Part shown: positions 29,364 through 36,863 of the stretch, piece by piece
How positions within the stretch are numbered: position 1 is the stretch's first letter
Layout of the letters: every line of letters begins with the position of its first letter
From: Chryseobacterium herbae
GTDB lineage: Bacteria > Bacteroidota > Bacteroidia > Flavobacteriales > Weeksellaceae
Assembly (NCBI RefSeq): GCF_025154075.1
Contig: NZ_JAOAMU010000001.1
Coordinates: 964,958-1,028,957 of the forward strand
Direction: 5' to 3'
Length of the DNA: 64,000 nucleotides
The notes under the pieces: generated by a model
Databases searched by the model: none
What the model saw: only the letters and a program-made list of their open reading frames with translations
Told to the model about the DNA's origin: nothing
Program-made: the position numbers and the translations under genes

Positions 29364-29467
29364 ATCGTTATTATTAAGGTTAATAGAGTCATCAGTACGT
29401 ATGATACCATCAGCAGACTGAAGCCTGCATGCTCACGTTTTTTGAACGTTTTTCTTGAAATTGTCAT
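29360..29467 (-). CDS. Tiny membrane ORF at the head of the kdp operon, 35 aa
   Basis: The basic N-terminus MTISRKTFKKREHAG is followed by one hydrophobic helix (FSLLMVSYVLMTLLTLI). Its TGA overlaps the ATG of the next tiny ORF (ATGA), a translational coupling signature. It would be the first cistron of the kdp operon and sits just downstream of the candidate sigma-54 promoter. It may be a leader peptide or a small membrane subunit. I know no firm family. Confidence 0.55.
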   Translation of the reverse strand: MTISRKTFKKREHAGFSLLMVSYVLMTLLTLIITI

Positions 29468-29496
29468 TTTTAAAATATTTTATTCTTCTCCTATAG

Positions 29497-29510
29497 GCCA
29501 AAAGAAGGCC
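29497..29510 (-). promoter_or_regulatory. Candidate sigma-54 type -24/-12 (GG-N10-GC) of the kdp operon
   Basis: On the minus strand the sequence has GG, ten bases, then GC, 29 bp before the first kdp-cluster start codon. It keeps the two invariant dinucleotides but differs from the full TGGCAC...TTGCA consensus, so it is weak on sequence alone. It is supported by the upstream dyad and by a sigma-54-type activator next door. The same bases also form a GGCC-N7-GGCC dyad, which could be an operator instead. Confidence 0.35.
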
Positions 29511-29587
29511 CACTTTGGAAATAAAACATATAAATAACTAAAAATCAATTAATTAAACTAAATAACTCAACCATACCAAAACACGAA

Positions 29588-29608
29588 AGCCTATCATTTT
29601 GATAGGCT
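29588..29608. promoter_or_regulatory. 21-bp dyad (AGCCTATCA-N3-TGATAGGCT), putative enhancer site upstream of kdp
   Basis: Perfect 9-bp arms with a 3-bp centre. A further half-site TGATAGG lies at 29621-29627. The centre is about 105 bp upstream of the candidate -12 element and 131 bp before the first start codon, the usual place for a sigma-54 activator site. No gene ends here and the following bases are not a T-run, so a terminator is less likely. Confidence 0.5.
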
Positions 29609-29686
29609 CGTTTATTGAAATGATAGGGGTTAGAAACCAGATGTTAGATTTCAGACGCGAGACGTGAGACTTTTAGATTAAGGCGA

Positions 29687-29720
29687 AGGTGAATTTTGTT
29701 TTGCTAGTGGGGGTGAATGG
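29687..29720. repeat. Degenerate copy of the GGTGAATTTTGCTTCGCAAGTG intergenic repeat
   Basis: The segment reads GGTGAATTTTGTTTTGCTAG then TGGGGGTGAATGG. It resembles the element at 31366-31411 with several changes. It belongs to the non-coding 488 bp between the regulator gene and the kdp operon. Confidence 0.45.
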
Positions 29721-29760
29721 GAGATTTAAGAAACAAGACTTTAGATGTCAGACATTACTA

Positions 29761-29789
29761 CTGGTGGCTTCGGGAGCCTCAGCCACCAG
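29761..29789. repeat. REP-like 29-bp palindrome, copy 1
   Basis: CTGGTGGCT, 11 bases (TCGGGAGCCTC), AGCCACCAG: perfect 9-bp arms. Flanks (CAGACATTAcTA before, ATATTgGTC-TTTATTCAA after) are shared with copy 2 at 34533, so the repeated unit is about 60 bp. Non-coding. Confidence 0.85.
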
Positions 29790-29863
29790 ATATTGGTCTT
29801 TTATTCAATATTTCTGGATTCATGCTTTTGTTGGGCACGTATTTCATAGTTTATAGTTCTAGA

Positions 29864-29950
29864 ACACTCAAACTCTCAAACACGCATCCCGAAACACTCA
29901 AACCCTAAAACCCTAAAACTCTCCGACGCTCAAACTCTCAAACTCCGCTA
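29864..29950. repeat. CTCAAACTC/CCCTAAAA low-complexity intergenic repeat, copy 1
   Basis: Short variants of CTCAAACTCTCAAAC, GCATCCCGAAAC and CCCTAAAACC follow one another up to the end of the response regulator gene. Similar blocks occur at 34591, 39090 and, inverted, at 49158, always outside genes. Confidence 0.75.
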
Positions 29951-29955
29951 CTCAC

Positions 29956-31281
29956 TTATCTCCATCCATACTCCTCCAGCTTACGGTACAGTGTCGCAAT
30001 ACCGATTTCCAGCAGTCTGGCGGCTTCAGCTTTATTACCTTTTGTGTATTGAAGAACTTTTTGGATGTGTATTTTTTCAAGAGATCTCATGCTTAATGAG
30101 TCGCTTTCAGGAACGATTTTATCTGAATAATGGGGTAAACTTTCTACATCGAGGATGTTGTTTTCCATCAGAATAAGGCTTCTTTCTACGGCGTTTCTAA
30201 GCTCGCGGATATTTCCTTTCCAGTCGTTCTTTTCAAGGGTTTTATAGTAATCAGGGTTCACCTGAAGGTTTGAAAGGTGAAGTTTACGGGAGAAAATATC
30301 GATGAAGTTTTTGGCCAGTAGTTTCAGATCTTCTTTTCTTTCACGTAATGGTGGAAGATGGATCTCGAAAACATTCAGTCGGAAATAGAGATCTTCGCGG
30401 AAATGGCCCTGTCTGATTTCGTCTTCCAGGTCTCTGTTAGTAGCAGCAATCAGTCTGAAATCTGATCTGGACACTTTGGTCTCGCCCATTTTGATGAATT
30501 CTCCGGTCTCGAGAACACGCAACAACTTAGCTTGAAGCTCAATGGCCATCTCTCCTATTTCGTCTAAAAATAATGTTCCACCGTTGGCTTCTTCTATCAG
30601 ACCTTTCTTGTCTTTTACGGCACCGGTAAATGCACCTTGTTTGTGTCCGAAAAGTTCGCTTTCCAATATTTCTTTGCTGAAGGCTGAACAGTTGATGGCT
30701 ACAAAATTATTTTTCTTTCTTTCACTGCCGTCATGGATCGCATTGGCGAAAACTTCTTTTCCGGTTCCTGTTTCTCCGGTCAGCAGAACGGCAGCATCCG
30801 TTAAAGCTACTTTTTCAGCCAGTTTTTTAGACTGAAGGATCAGCGGAGAAGTTCCTATGATTTGTCCGAATCCTTTTGATACAGTCGTTTTCTGACCGAT
30901 TTTAGAACGGTTGTCTTTCACTTTTTCCAAAGCTTTGTACACCAGAGGGATGATTTTCTCGTTATCATCTCCTTTTACCAGATAGTCGTAAGCCCCGTTT
31001 TTCATAGCCTGAACGGCATCGGTAATATTTCCGAAGGCGGTCATCAGAATAATTTCGAGGTGTGGATATTTAGTTTTGATGGATCGTACCAATTCTACCC
31101 CGAAAGCATCAGGAAGACGGACATCACATAAAACGACATCAAATTCATGCTGCTCGAGCATGGTCATCGCAGAACGTGCTGTAGAAGCTTCTTTGACGTT
31201 AAAATTTTCTTGGGAAAGAATCATCCCCAGTAACTTCAGGAGCTTGATCTCATCATCGATGATCAGAATGTTTCCGGACAT
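29956..31281 (-). CDS. Sigma-54-dependent response regulator (NtrC family), probable kdp regulator
   Basis: This 441-residue activator has an N-terminal receiver (ILIIDDE acid pocket, phospho-acceptor Asp53 in LCDVRLP, the switch lysine in YLVKGDD). The AAA+ domain has Walker A GETGTGKE, the sigma-54 contact loop GAFTGA and the arginine-finger region. A C-terminal Fis-type HTH is present (LEKIHIQKVLQYTKGNKAEAARLL). I chose MSGNILIIDDE (31281) since the in-frame ATG at 31332 adds 17 residues with no receiver homology. It lies alone, oriented towards the kdp operon, with its stop 488 bp before it. It likely replaces KdpE, but the pairing with the kinase at 19624 is an inference. Confidence 0.9.
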   Translation of the reverse strand: MSGNILIIDDEIKLLKLLGMILSQENFNVKEASTARSAMTMLEQHEFDVVLCDVRLPDAFGVELVRSIKTKYPHLEIILMTAFGNITDAVQAMKNGAYDYLVKGDDNEKIIPLVYKALEKVKDNRSKIGQKTTVSKGFGQIIGTSPLILQSKKLAEKVALTDAAVLLTGETGTGKEVFANAIHDGSERKKNNFVAINCSAFSKEILESELFGHKQGAFTGAVKDKKGLIEEANGGTLFLDEIGEMAIELQAKLLRVLETGEFIKMGETKVSRSDFRLIAATNRDLEDEIRQGHFREDLYFRLNVFEIHLPPLRERKEDLKLLAKNFIDIFSRKLHLSNLQVNPDYYKTLEKNDWKGNIRELRNAVERSLILMENNILDVESLPHYSDKIVPESDSLSMRSLEKIHIQKVLQYTKGNKAEAARLLEIGIATLYRKLEEYGWR

Positions 31282-31365
31282 AGTGGTTGTTTTTGGAAAA
31301 CCTGATGCAAACTTATTGAATTTTTTGAGCAAATGAACAGTAGTGGGATGAAATTTAACGTGAAA

Positions 31366-31411
31366 CTGTCAATGGTGAATTTTGCTTCGCAAGTGAATGG
31401 TCAATTGTTGG
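31366..31411. repeat. GGTGAATTTTGCTTCGCAAGTG-type intergenic repeat
   Basis: The element reads ACTGTCAATGGTGAATTTTG followed by CTTCGCAAGTGAATGGTCA. TTGC-TTC-GCAA gives a small hairpin. It matches my memory of a Flavobacteriia intergenic repeat. A worn copy is at 29687. The surrounding 243-bp gap is otherwise unremarkable. Confidence 0.6.
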
Positions 31412-31528
31412 GGGTTAAAAAATTCACTGAATGATGGTGGCAAGAAAAAAGATTTCCTTTTCATCCTTACAAATCGAAGTTATAGATGCAATAGTCACAA
31501 AAACACACCGAAATTTTCTTTGATTGCT

Positions 31529-31536
31529 TACATTTG
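31529..31536 (+). promoter_or_regulatory. Candidate -7 element for the M16 peptidase gene
   Basis: TACATTTG matches TAnnTTTG, 39 bp before the start codon. No -33 TTG at the expected spacing. Confidence 0.4.
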
Positions 31537-31575
31537 TAGTGCATTCGGATCTAAAAGAATGAAATGAGTTAGCTT

Positions 31576-34443
31576 ATGATTGACAAAAGATACAAAGAAA
31601 CGGTTCATACAGATAAAAACAACTACGAATATACTACAATAACGCATGACGAAAATAAGGTAAGAATCTATACGCTGAAGAATGGCTTAAAGGTTTTTCT
31701 TGCTCAAAATTTTGATGCCCCAAGGATACAGACTTATATTCCTGTGAGAACGGGAAGTAATAATGATCCTTCTGACAATACAGGTTTGGCGCATTATCTT
31801 GAACACATGATGTTTAAAGGAACTTCGAAGATCGGGACGCAAAACTGGGAGAAGGAAAAGGAACTTCTTGACCAAATCTCAGCGTTGTATGAAGAGCACA
31901 AAGCGGAACAGGATCCTGAAAAGAAAAAGGAGATTTACAAAAAAATAGATGAAGTGTCTCAGGATGCCAGCCAGTATGCTATCGCCAATGAATATGATAA
32001 AGCGATTTCTTCACTGGGCGCGAGCGGAACGAATGCTCATACGTGGTTTGATGAAACGGTTTACAAAAATAATGTTCCGAATAATGAGCTTGAAAAATGG
32101 CTTAAAATAGAAAAAGAAAGATTTTCAGAGGTTGTCCTGCGACTTTTCCATACGGAACTGGAATCGGTATATGAGGAATTCAACAGAGCTCAGGATAATG
32201 ATTCGAGAGTGGTTAATTATGAACTGATGGATGCGCTGTTTCCTACACACCCAAACGGTCAGCAAACAACCATAGGAAGACCGGAACACCTGAAAAATCC
32301 TTCTATGAAGGCGATTCATAAATATTTTGACGAATATTACGTGCCGAATAATTATGCTATGGTTTTGGTGGGAGATCTTGATTTTGAGGAAACGATTCAG
32401 CTTGTAAATCAATATTTTGGAACAATTCCTTACCGGGAACTTCCGAAAAAAACGCCTGTCGTTGAACAACCATTAACGGAAATTGTAAAAAGAACGGTAA
32501 AGAGCCCGACAACTCCAAGAGTTCAGCTGGCCTGGAGAACAGAAAGCTATGGAACCAGAGAAGCGATGTTGGCAGATATTGTGGCCAATATTCTAAGTAA
32601 CAGAGGAGAAGCGGGATTGCTTGACCTTAATATTAATCAGACGCAAAGAATGCTTTGGGCACAGGCTTTTTCTGTAGGTTTGAAGCAGTACGGATATTTT
32701 TCTATCGTAGCGGTTCCTAAAGAAGCACAGACGATGGATGAAGCCAAAGATATGGTTCTGGAGCAGATCGAGCTAATCAAAAAAGGAGATTTCCCGGACT
32801 GGATTCTTCCGGCGATCATCAATGATTTTAAACTTCAACGTTTGAAGGGCCTTGAAACAGCGGATGGACTGGCTACAAATCTTTATGACACTTACATCAA
32901 AGGAAGATCATGGGAGCAGGAACTGAATGAACTGGACGAATATCAGGATTTCACCAAAGAGGATGTGGTGGATTTTGTCAATGCTTTTTTCAAGGATAAT
33001 TATGTTATTGTTTATAAGGAAAAAGGGGTTAATGATCAGTTGGTAAGAGTTGAAAACCCTGGAATTACGCCTATTAAAATAAACCGTGAAGCACAGTCAG
33101 ATTTTTTAAAGGAAATCGTTGCAGAAAAAACGGAAGACATACAGCCGGAATTCATTGATTATGAAAAAGAAATCCTTACAGATACCATCAAGGATAAAAA
33201 GCTGAGCTTCGTTCTTAACAAATACAATGATATTGCCCAGGTTCACTTTATTTTCCCTTTCGGAAGTGATCATGACAGAGACCTTGGGATTTCTACACAG
33301 CTATTGCAGTATCTTGGGACTGAAGATCTTTCACCCGAAGACTTAAAGAAGGAATTCTTCAAAATCGGTGTGAGTAATGATTTTAAAACAACCAACAACC
33401 AGCTTCTGATTTCACTAAGCGGACTGGAGGAAAATATTGAAAAAGGGATTGCCCTTCTGCAACACTGGATGTATGATGTAAAACCTGATCAGGAAATTTA
33501 CAAACAGTTTGTAGAAACCGTTCTGGAAAATCGTCAGGCTACCAGAAAAGATAAAAACCGCATCATGACTGCGTTGACCAATTACACCAAACTGGGCAGC
33601 TTCTCACGATACACGGATATTATTTCGAAGGAGGAACTTGAAAGCAGCAATGCGGAAGTATTTACGGATAGAATGAAAAAACTGTTGAAATATCCTTATC
33701 AGGTATTTTATTATGGTAAAAAGCTTGAAAATTTCAAACAGTATATCGGACAATATGTAGAAAACGAAAGTTTCCAGATCCCTGAACCTAAACAATATCC
33801 TGAACCTGAAACAAACGGTAACGTCTATTTCACAGATTATGATATGGTGCAGATGGAAATGAGCAAAGTAGGAAGAGGACATGAAGTGAATACGTCAAAC
33901 TTCGGAAAGATCAATGTTTTCAATGAATATTTCGGAAGAGGACTTTCATCTATCGTTTTCCAGGAAATTCGTGAAAGTAAAAGTTTAGCCTATTCGGCTT
34001 ATGTTTCTTATGCCGCCAATTCTGAACTGGGACATCCTGACTATATCACGACTTATATCGGAACCCAGCCGGACAAACTTCAAACCGCAGTAAGCACGAT
34101 GGGTGAACTGATGAATGAACTTCCTGAAGTAACGATCCAGTTTGAAAACGCCAGAAATGCAGCGATGAAACAGATCGCTTCCACAAGAATTACCCGAAAC
34201 AATATATTTTTCAATACATTACGACTGAAAAAACTTGGTATCTATCACGATTTCAGAAAGGATATCTACGGACAGATCAAAACCCTGAATTTTGAGGACG
34301 TAAAAACGTTCTATCAGACAGAAATCAAACCGATTCATTTCAACACCGCCATTATCGGTAAGAAGGAAAACCTTGATATGGACGCCGTCAATGAGATGGG
34401 AACATTTCAAGAATTGACGCTGAAAGATATTTTCGGACATTAA
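31576..34443 (+). CDS. M16-family (pitrilysin/insulinase-like) metallopeptidase, 955 aa
   Basis: A two-half zinc peptidase that would clear peptides in the cytoplasm. The inverted zinc motif HYLEH is at residues 73-77 (His73, Glu76 and His77 are catalytic and zinc ligands), and the downstream zinc-binding glutamate is in the ELESVYEEF region. The second half (from about residue 540) has the inactive-domain fold, with SRGLSS-like YFGRGLSSIVFQEIRESKSLAYSAY typical of the family. No signal peptide is visible (start MIDKRYKETV). It is preceded by its own candidate promoter and followed by a terminator. Specific substrate unknown. Confidence 0.93.
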   Translation: MIDKRYKETVHTDKNNYEYTTITHDENKVRIYTLKNGLKVFLAQNFDAPRIQTYIPVRTGSNNDPSDNTGLAHYLEHMMFKGTSKIGTQNWEKEKELLDQISALYEEHKAEQDPEKKKEIYKKIDEVSQDASQYAIANEYDKAISSLGASGTNAHTWFDETVYKNNVPNNELEKWLKIEKERFSEVVLRLFHTELESVYEEFNRAQDNDSRVVNYELMDALFPTHPNGQQTTIGRPEHLKNPSMKAIHKYFDEYYVPNNYAMVLVGDLDFEETIQLVNQYFGTIPYRELPKKTPVVEQPLTEIVKRTVKSPTTPRVQLAWRTESYGTREAMLADIVANILSNRGEAGLLDLNINQTQRMLWAQAFSVGLKQYGYFSIVAVPKEAQTMDEAKDMVLEQIELIKKGDFPDWILPAIINDFKLQRLKGLETADGLATNLYDTYIKGRSWEQELNELDEYQDFTKEDVVDFVNAFFKDNYVIVYKEKGVNDQLVRVENPGITPIKINREAQSDFLKEIVAEKTEDIQPEFIDYEKEILTDTIKDKKLSFVLNKYNDIAQVHFIFPFGSDHDRDLGISTQLLQYLGTEDLSPEDLKKEFFKIGVSNDFKTTNNQLLISLSGLEENIEKGIALLQHWMYDVKPDQEIYKQFVETVLENRQATRKDKNRIMTALTNYTKLGSFSRYTDIISKEELESSNAEVFTDRMKKLLKYPYQVFYYGKKLENFKQYIGQYVENESFQIPEPKQYPEPETNGNVYFTDYDMVQMEMSKVGRGHEVNTSNFGKINVFNEYFGRGLSSIVFQEIRESKSLAYSAYVSYAANSELGHPDYITTYIGTQPDKLQTAVSTMGELMNELPEVTIQFENARNAAMKQIASTRITRNNIFFNTLRLKKLGIYHDFRKDIYGQIKTLNFEDVKTFYQTEIKPIHFNTAIIGKKENLDMDAVNEMGTFQELTLKDIFGH

Positions 34444-34451
34444 ATACAGAG

Positions 34452-34481
34452 ACCGCTTCAGTGATTGAGGCGGTTTTTTTT
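34452..34481 (+). terminator. Intrinsic terminator of the M16 gene
   Basis: ACCGC...GCGGT arms with inner TTCA/TGA pairing (one bulge) followed by eight T, 9 bp after the stop codon. Confidence 0.82.
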
Positions 34482-34532
34482 GAGATAGATGGCAGATGGC
34501 AGACGTGAGATTTCAGATTTCAGACATTAGTA

Positions 34533-34561
34533 CTGGTGACTTCGAGTGCCTCAGCCACCAG
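34533..34561. repeat. REP-like 29-bp palindrome, copy 2
   Basis: CTGGTGACT, 11 bases (TCGAGTGCCTC), AGCCACCAG: one arm mismatch. Flanking bases match copy 1. It lies between convergent genes. Confidence 0.85.
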
Positions 34562-34590
34562 ATATTTGTCGTTTATTCAACGGCATTTAC

Positions 34591-34719
34591 ACCCGAAACT
34601 CGCAACCATAATCATTCTCAAACTCTCAAACCCGCATCTCGTATCTCGTATCTCGAAACTCGAATCCCGTACCAACTCTCAACCCCTAAAACACTCCGAC
34701 TCTCCCACTCAAAACTCGT
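34591..34719. repeat. CTCAAACTC-type low-complexity intergenic repeat, copy 2
   Basis: Runs of CTCGAAACTC, TCTCAAACCCGCATC and CCTAAAACACTC fill the gap up to the acetyltransferase stop. Same kind as at 29864. Confidence 0.75.
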
Positions 34720-35796
34720 CTACGTCATCATACAATCCCCGTCTCCATCCTGATATTTTGGATCAAATGCTTTGGGAAGATCATTCAACAGCTGTTTGTG
34801 GAAGAGGTATTCGCGTTTAAAATCACGTTGATAAATCTTTGGAAACGTTTTAGATTCTTCAAGCTTTTTATTCAGTTCATTCTGATAGCTGGTGAGTGCT
34901 TTCACTTTATTTTTGATGATAAAATAGTTTAAGAAATCTATAAAACGGTCTAGGCTGAATTCTGAAAACAGGTAGGGAATTTTAAGATATCCGTCTCTTA
35001 AAAGCAATAATGAACAGGTTGTTAAAGCATTATTATTGTCGTAGACTTTTATCCAGAAGTATTTAAAAGTATCGGCATAACTTGAAAATAGGTATTTCTC
35101 CTCTTTTTTTCCTTCCAAAACCCAAGGATTTTTAATGAACACATTGATTTCATCAGCTTTCCGTCTGCTTCCGAATTTTGATATAAATTCAGAACTTTCG
35201 GTGTCAATATGATCCAGAATTTCAAATTTAAAATCAGGCTTCTTTAATGGTCCATTTTTTAAAGCAATTAAGGAATTGGCTGCAATATCTGTTATTTGAA
35301 AAAGAGGCGTCAAAACCTTCGTCCCAGGCTTTTTCTCGGGAATCATTTTAGCCGCATCGGTCCGGAAGTAGTAACGTTTACCGTCTTTTAGGAAAACATC
35401 TTCAAAAACACCCATAATCGTATAGAGTGCTTCCGCTTCTTTCGTGAATTCTGTTATGGCAATACGCTCATTATATTCTTCAAAAACCTTTTTCAGTAAT
35501 TTTTTCGGAATCCTTTTCTTTCGAAATTCACTGCTTACAAACAAGGTGCTCAACCATGCGTAGCTGAATTCTTTTCCGTCGATGATAAAATTGTCAGGGA
35601 AGCAGCCTACATAACCGGCCAGTTTTCCTTCACAGAAAGCCAGAATGAGAAGCGTTTGTTCATCTGAAGCCTTTGGATTTTTAATATGAGATTCTGCACG
35701 GTGTCTGGTAATGGGCATAAAATCATATTTTAGGAAATCTCCCGAAGAAATAAGCTCCTGCAGTTGTTTTCTGTTATATGTTTTCAGCTCTATCAT
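34720..35796 (-). CDS. GNAT-family N-acetyltransferase-like protein, 358 aa
   Basis: An acyl-transferase-like cytoplasmic protein. The acetyl-CoA-binding region is visible about residues 75-125: YAWLSTLFVSSEFRKKRIPKKLLKKVFEEY, a strand-turn-helix typical of GNAT motif A. The C-terminal half is extended and alpha/beta, possibly a second degenerate GNAT fold. Its ATG overlaps the TGA of the upstream polysaccharide deacetylase gene (ATGA), so the two are made together and likely act in one surface polysaccharide pathway (N-deacetylation and acyl transfer). No signal peptide. The substrate is unknown. Confidence 0.8.
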   Translation of the reverse strand: MIELKTYNRKQLQELISSGDFLKYDFMPITRHRAESHIKNPKASDEQTLLILAFCEGKLAGYVGCFPDNFIIDGKEFSYAWLSTLFVSSEFRKKRIPKKLLKKVFEEYNERIAITEFTKEAEALYTIMGVFEDVFLKDGKRYYFRTDAAKMIPEKKPGTKVLTPLFQITDIAANSLIALKNGPLKKPDFKFEILDHIDTESSEFISKFGSRRKADEINVFIKNPWVLEGKKEEKYLFSSYADTFKYFWIKVYDNNNALTTCSLLLLRDGYLKIPYLFSEFSLDRFIDFLNYFIIKNKVKALTSYQNELNKKLEESKTFPKIYQRDFKREYLFHKQLLNDLPKAFDPKYQDGDGDCMMT

Positions 35797-36794
35797 TTCC
35801 GTACAATTGTATTTTTATTGATGATCTTTTTCAACTTAAAATAAGCGGTTTCTTTTTTCAGGATCCTTTCTCCGCTCTCGCCCATTTCCATTGGAATTCG
35901 CTGAAAGTTTCTTTCCACACTGTCCAGTTTTACACCTGCACATCCAAAACTCAAACTGATGTCTTTATTTTTAAACAGTTCGTCAAAGAACTCTTTTTTC
36001 ACCCCAAAATCCGTGAAAGGAAATGCAAACGTTTCATGTAAAAAATCATTTTCTTTCAGATAATCGAAAGTCCGGTTTGTGGTTTCCATCTGCTGTTCCA
36101 GGGAAAGATCTCCATATTTGGGATGATCCCAGCTGTGAGCGGAAATTCCAAATCCTTTTTCAGTCAGTATTTTTAACTCGTCTGTGCTGAGATAAGGTTT
36201 CTGCTCTTTTGAATAGATTTTATAGTCTGTTTCAAGCTTTTCTGCCAGGATATCAAGAATCTCTTTTTCCTGATAACTGATGTTTAAAATCCTGTTAATC
36301 AAAGCTTGTTTTTCCACTTTATTTTCCAAATTCAGAATATGGTATACTTCAGGATCTATTGTTTTTCCTTTTCCAATCTCATCGATCAGCAGACTGGCTT
36401 TACATCTGAACATCATATCTTTATTATCCACAAAAGCGGGATTGATAAAATTACAGGCATAAATTCCCTTACGTTCCAGAATGGGAGCTGCCACCTCATA
36501 AAATTCCCTGAAACCGTCATCAAATGTGAGTAAAGCAATCTTTTTCTTTGGCTTAAAACAGCCATTCACAAAATCTTTGAATTCTGGCCAATTTACAAAC
36601 TGGAAATGCTTTGAAAAATAGTCCAGATCCTCTTCAAACTGTTTTGTATTTTTATAATTGATGACATGTCTGATATGAGGCAAATTATCATCAGAAACAC
36701 TGTGATAAAGGGGCAGACAGTAATCCAGCGGAAAAGACTTCCCGATATCGTCTGTTTCGAAGGCAGTAAGGATATTGATGATTTTATCTTTCAT
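35793..36794 (-). CDS. Polysaccharide deacetylase (NodB homology) family protein
   Basis: A 333-residue carbohydrate esterase 4-type protein. The NodB motif is TFDDG (Asp92, Asp93 as base and metal ligand), and the second metal motif is HSWDHP (HxxxH type) in the ISAHSWDHPKYGDLS stretch about two-thirds in. It has no obvious signal peptide (MKDKIINILTAFETD), so it acts in the cytoplasm or on lipid-linked intermediates. It forms a coupled pair with the acetyltransferase (ATGA overlap). It probably modifies an N-acetylated sugar, but which one cannot be read. Confidence 0.88.
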   Translation of the reverse strand: MKDKIINILTAFETDDIGKSFPLDYCLPLYHSVSDDNLPHIRHVINYKNTKQFEEDLDYFSKHFQFVNWPEFKDFVNGCFKPKKKIALLTFDDGFREFYEVAAPILERKGIYACNFINPAFVDNKDMMFRCKASLLIDEIGKGKTIDPEVYHILNLENKVEKQALINRILNISYQEKEILDILAEKLETDYKIYSKEQKPYLSTDELKILTEKGFGISAHSWDHPKYGDLSLEQQMETTNRTFDYLKENDFLHETFAFPFTDFGVKKEFFDELFKNKDISLSFGCAGVKLDSVERNFQRIPMEMGESGERILKKETAYFKLKKIINKNTIVRK

Positions 36795-36804
36795 CTCTGT
36801 TAAA

Positions 36805-36843
36805 TAAAAAGAATCTATTCAAATGGAATTTAAATAGATTCTT
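36805..36843 (-). terminator. Intrinsic terminator of the S46 peptidase gene
   Basis: AAGAATCTATT and AATAGATTCTT (11-bp arms, 13-nt loop) followed on the minus strand by TTTTATTT. Located just after the minus-strand peptidase and before the deacetylase start. Confidence 0.82.
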
Positions 36844-36863
36844 AAAGGTATGATTTTTATGTA

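Noticed and set aside
29588..29608. The AGCCTATCA dyad as a transcription terminator
   Set aside because: It follows no gene closely (the regulator stops about 350 bp away) and has no T-run; a protein-binding site fits better.
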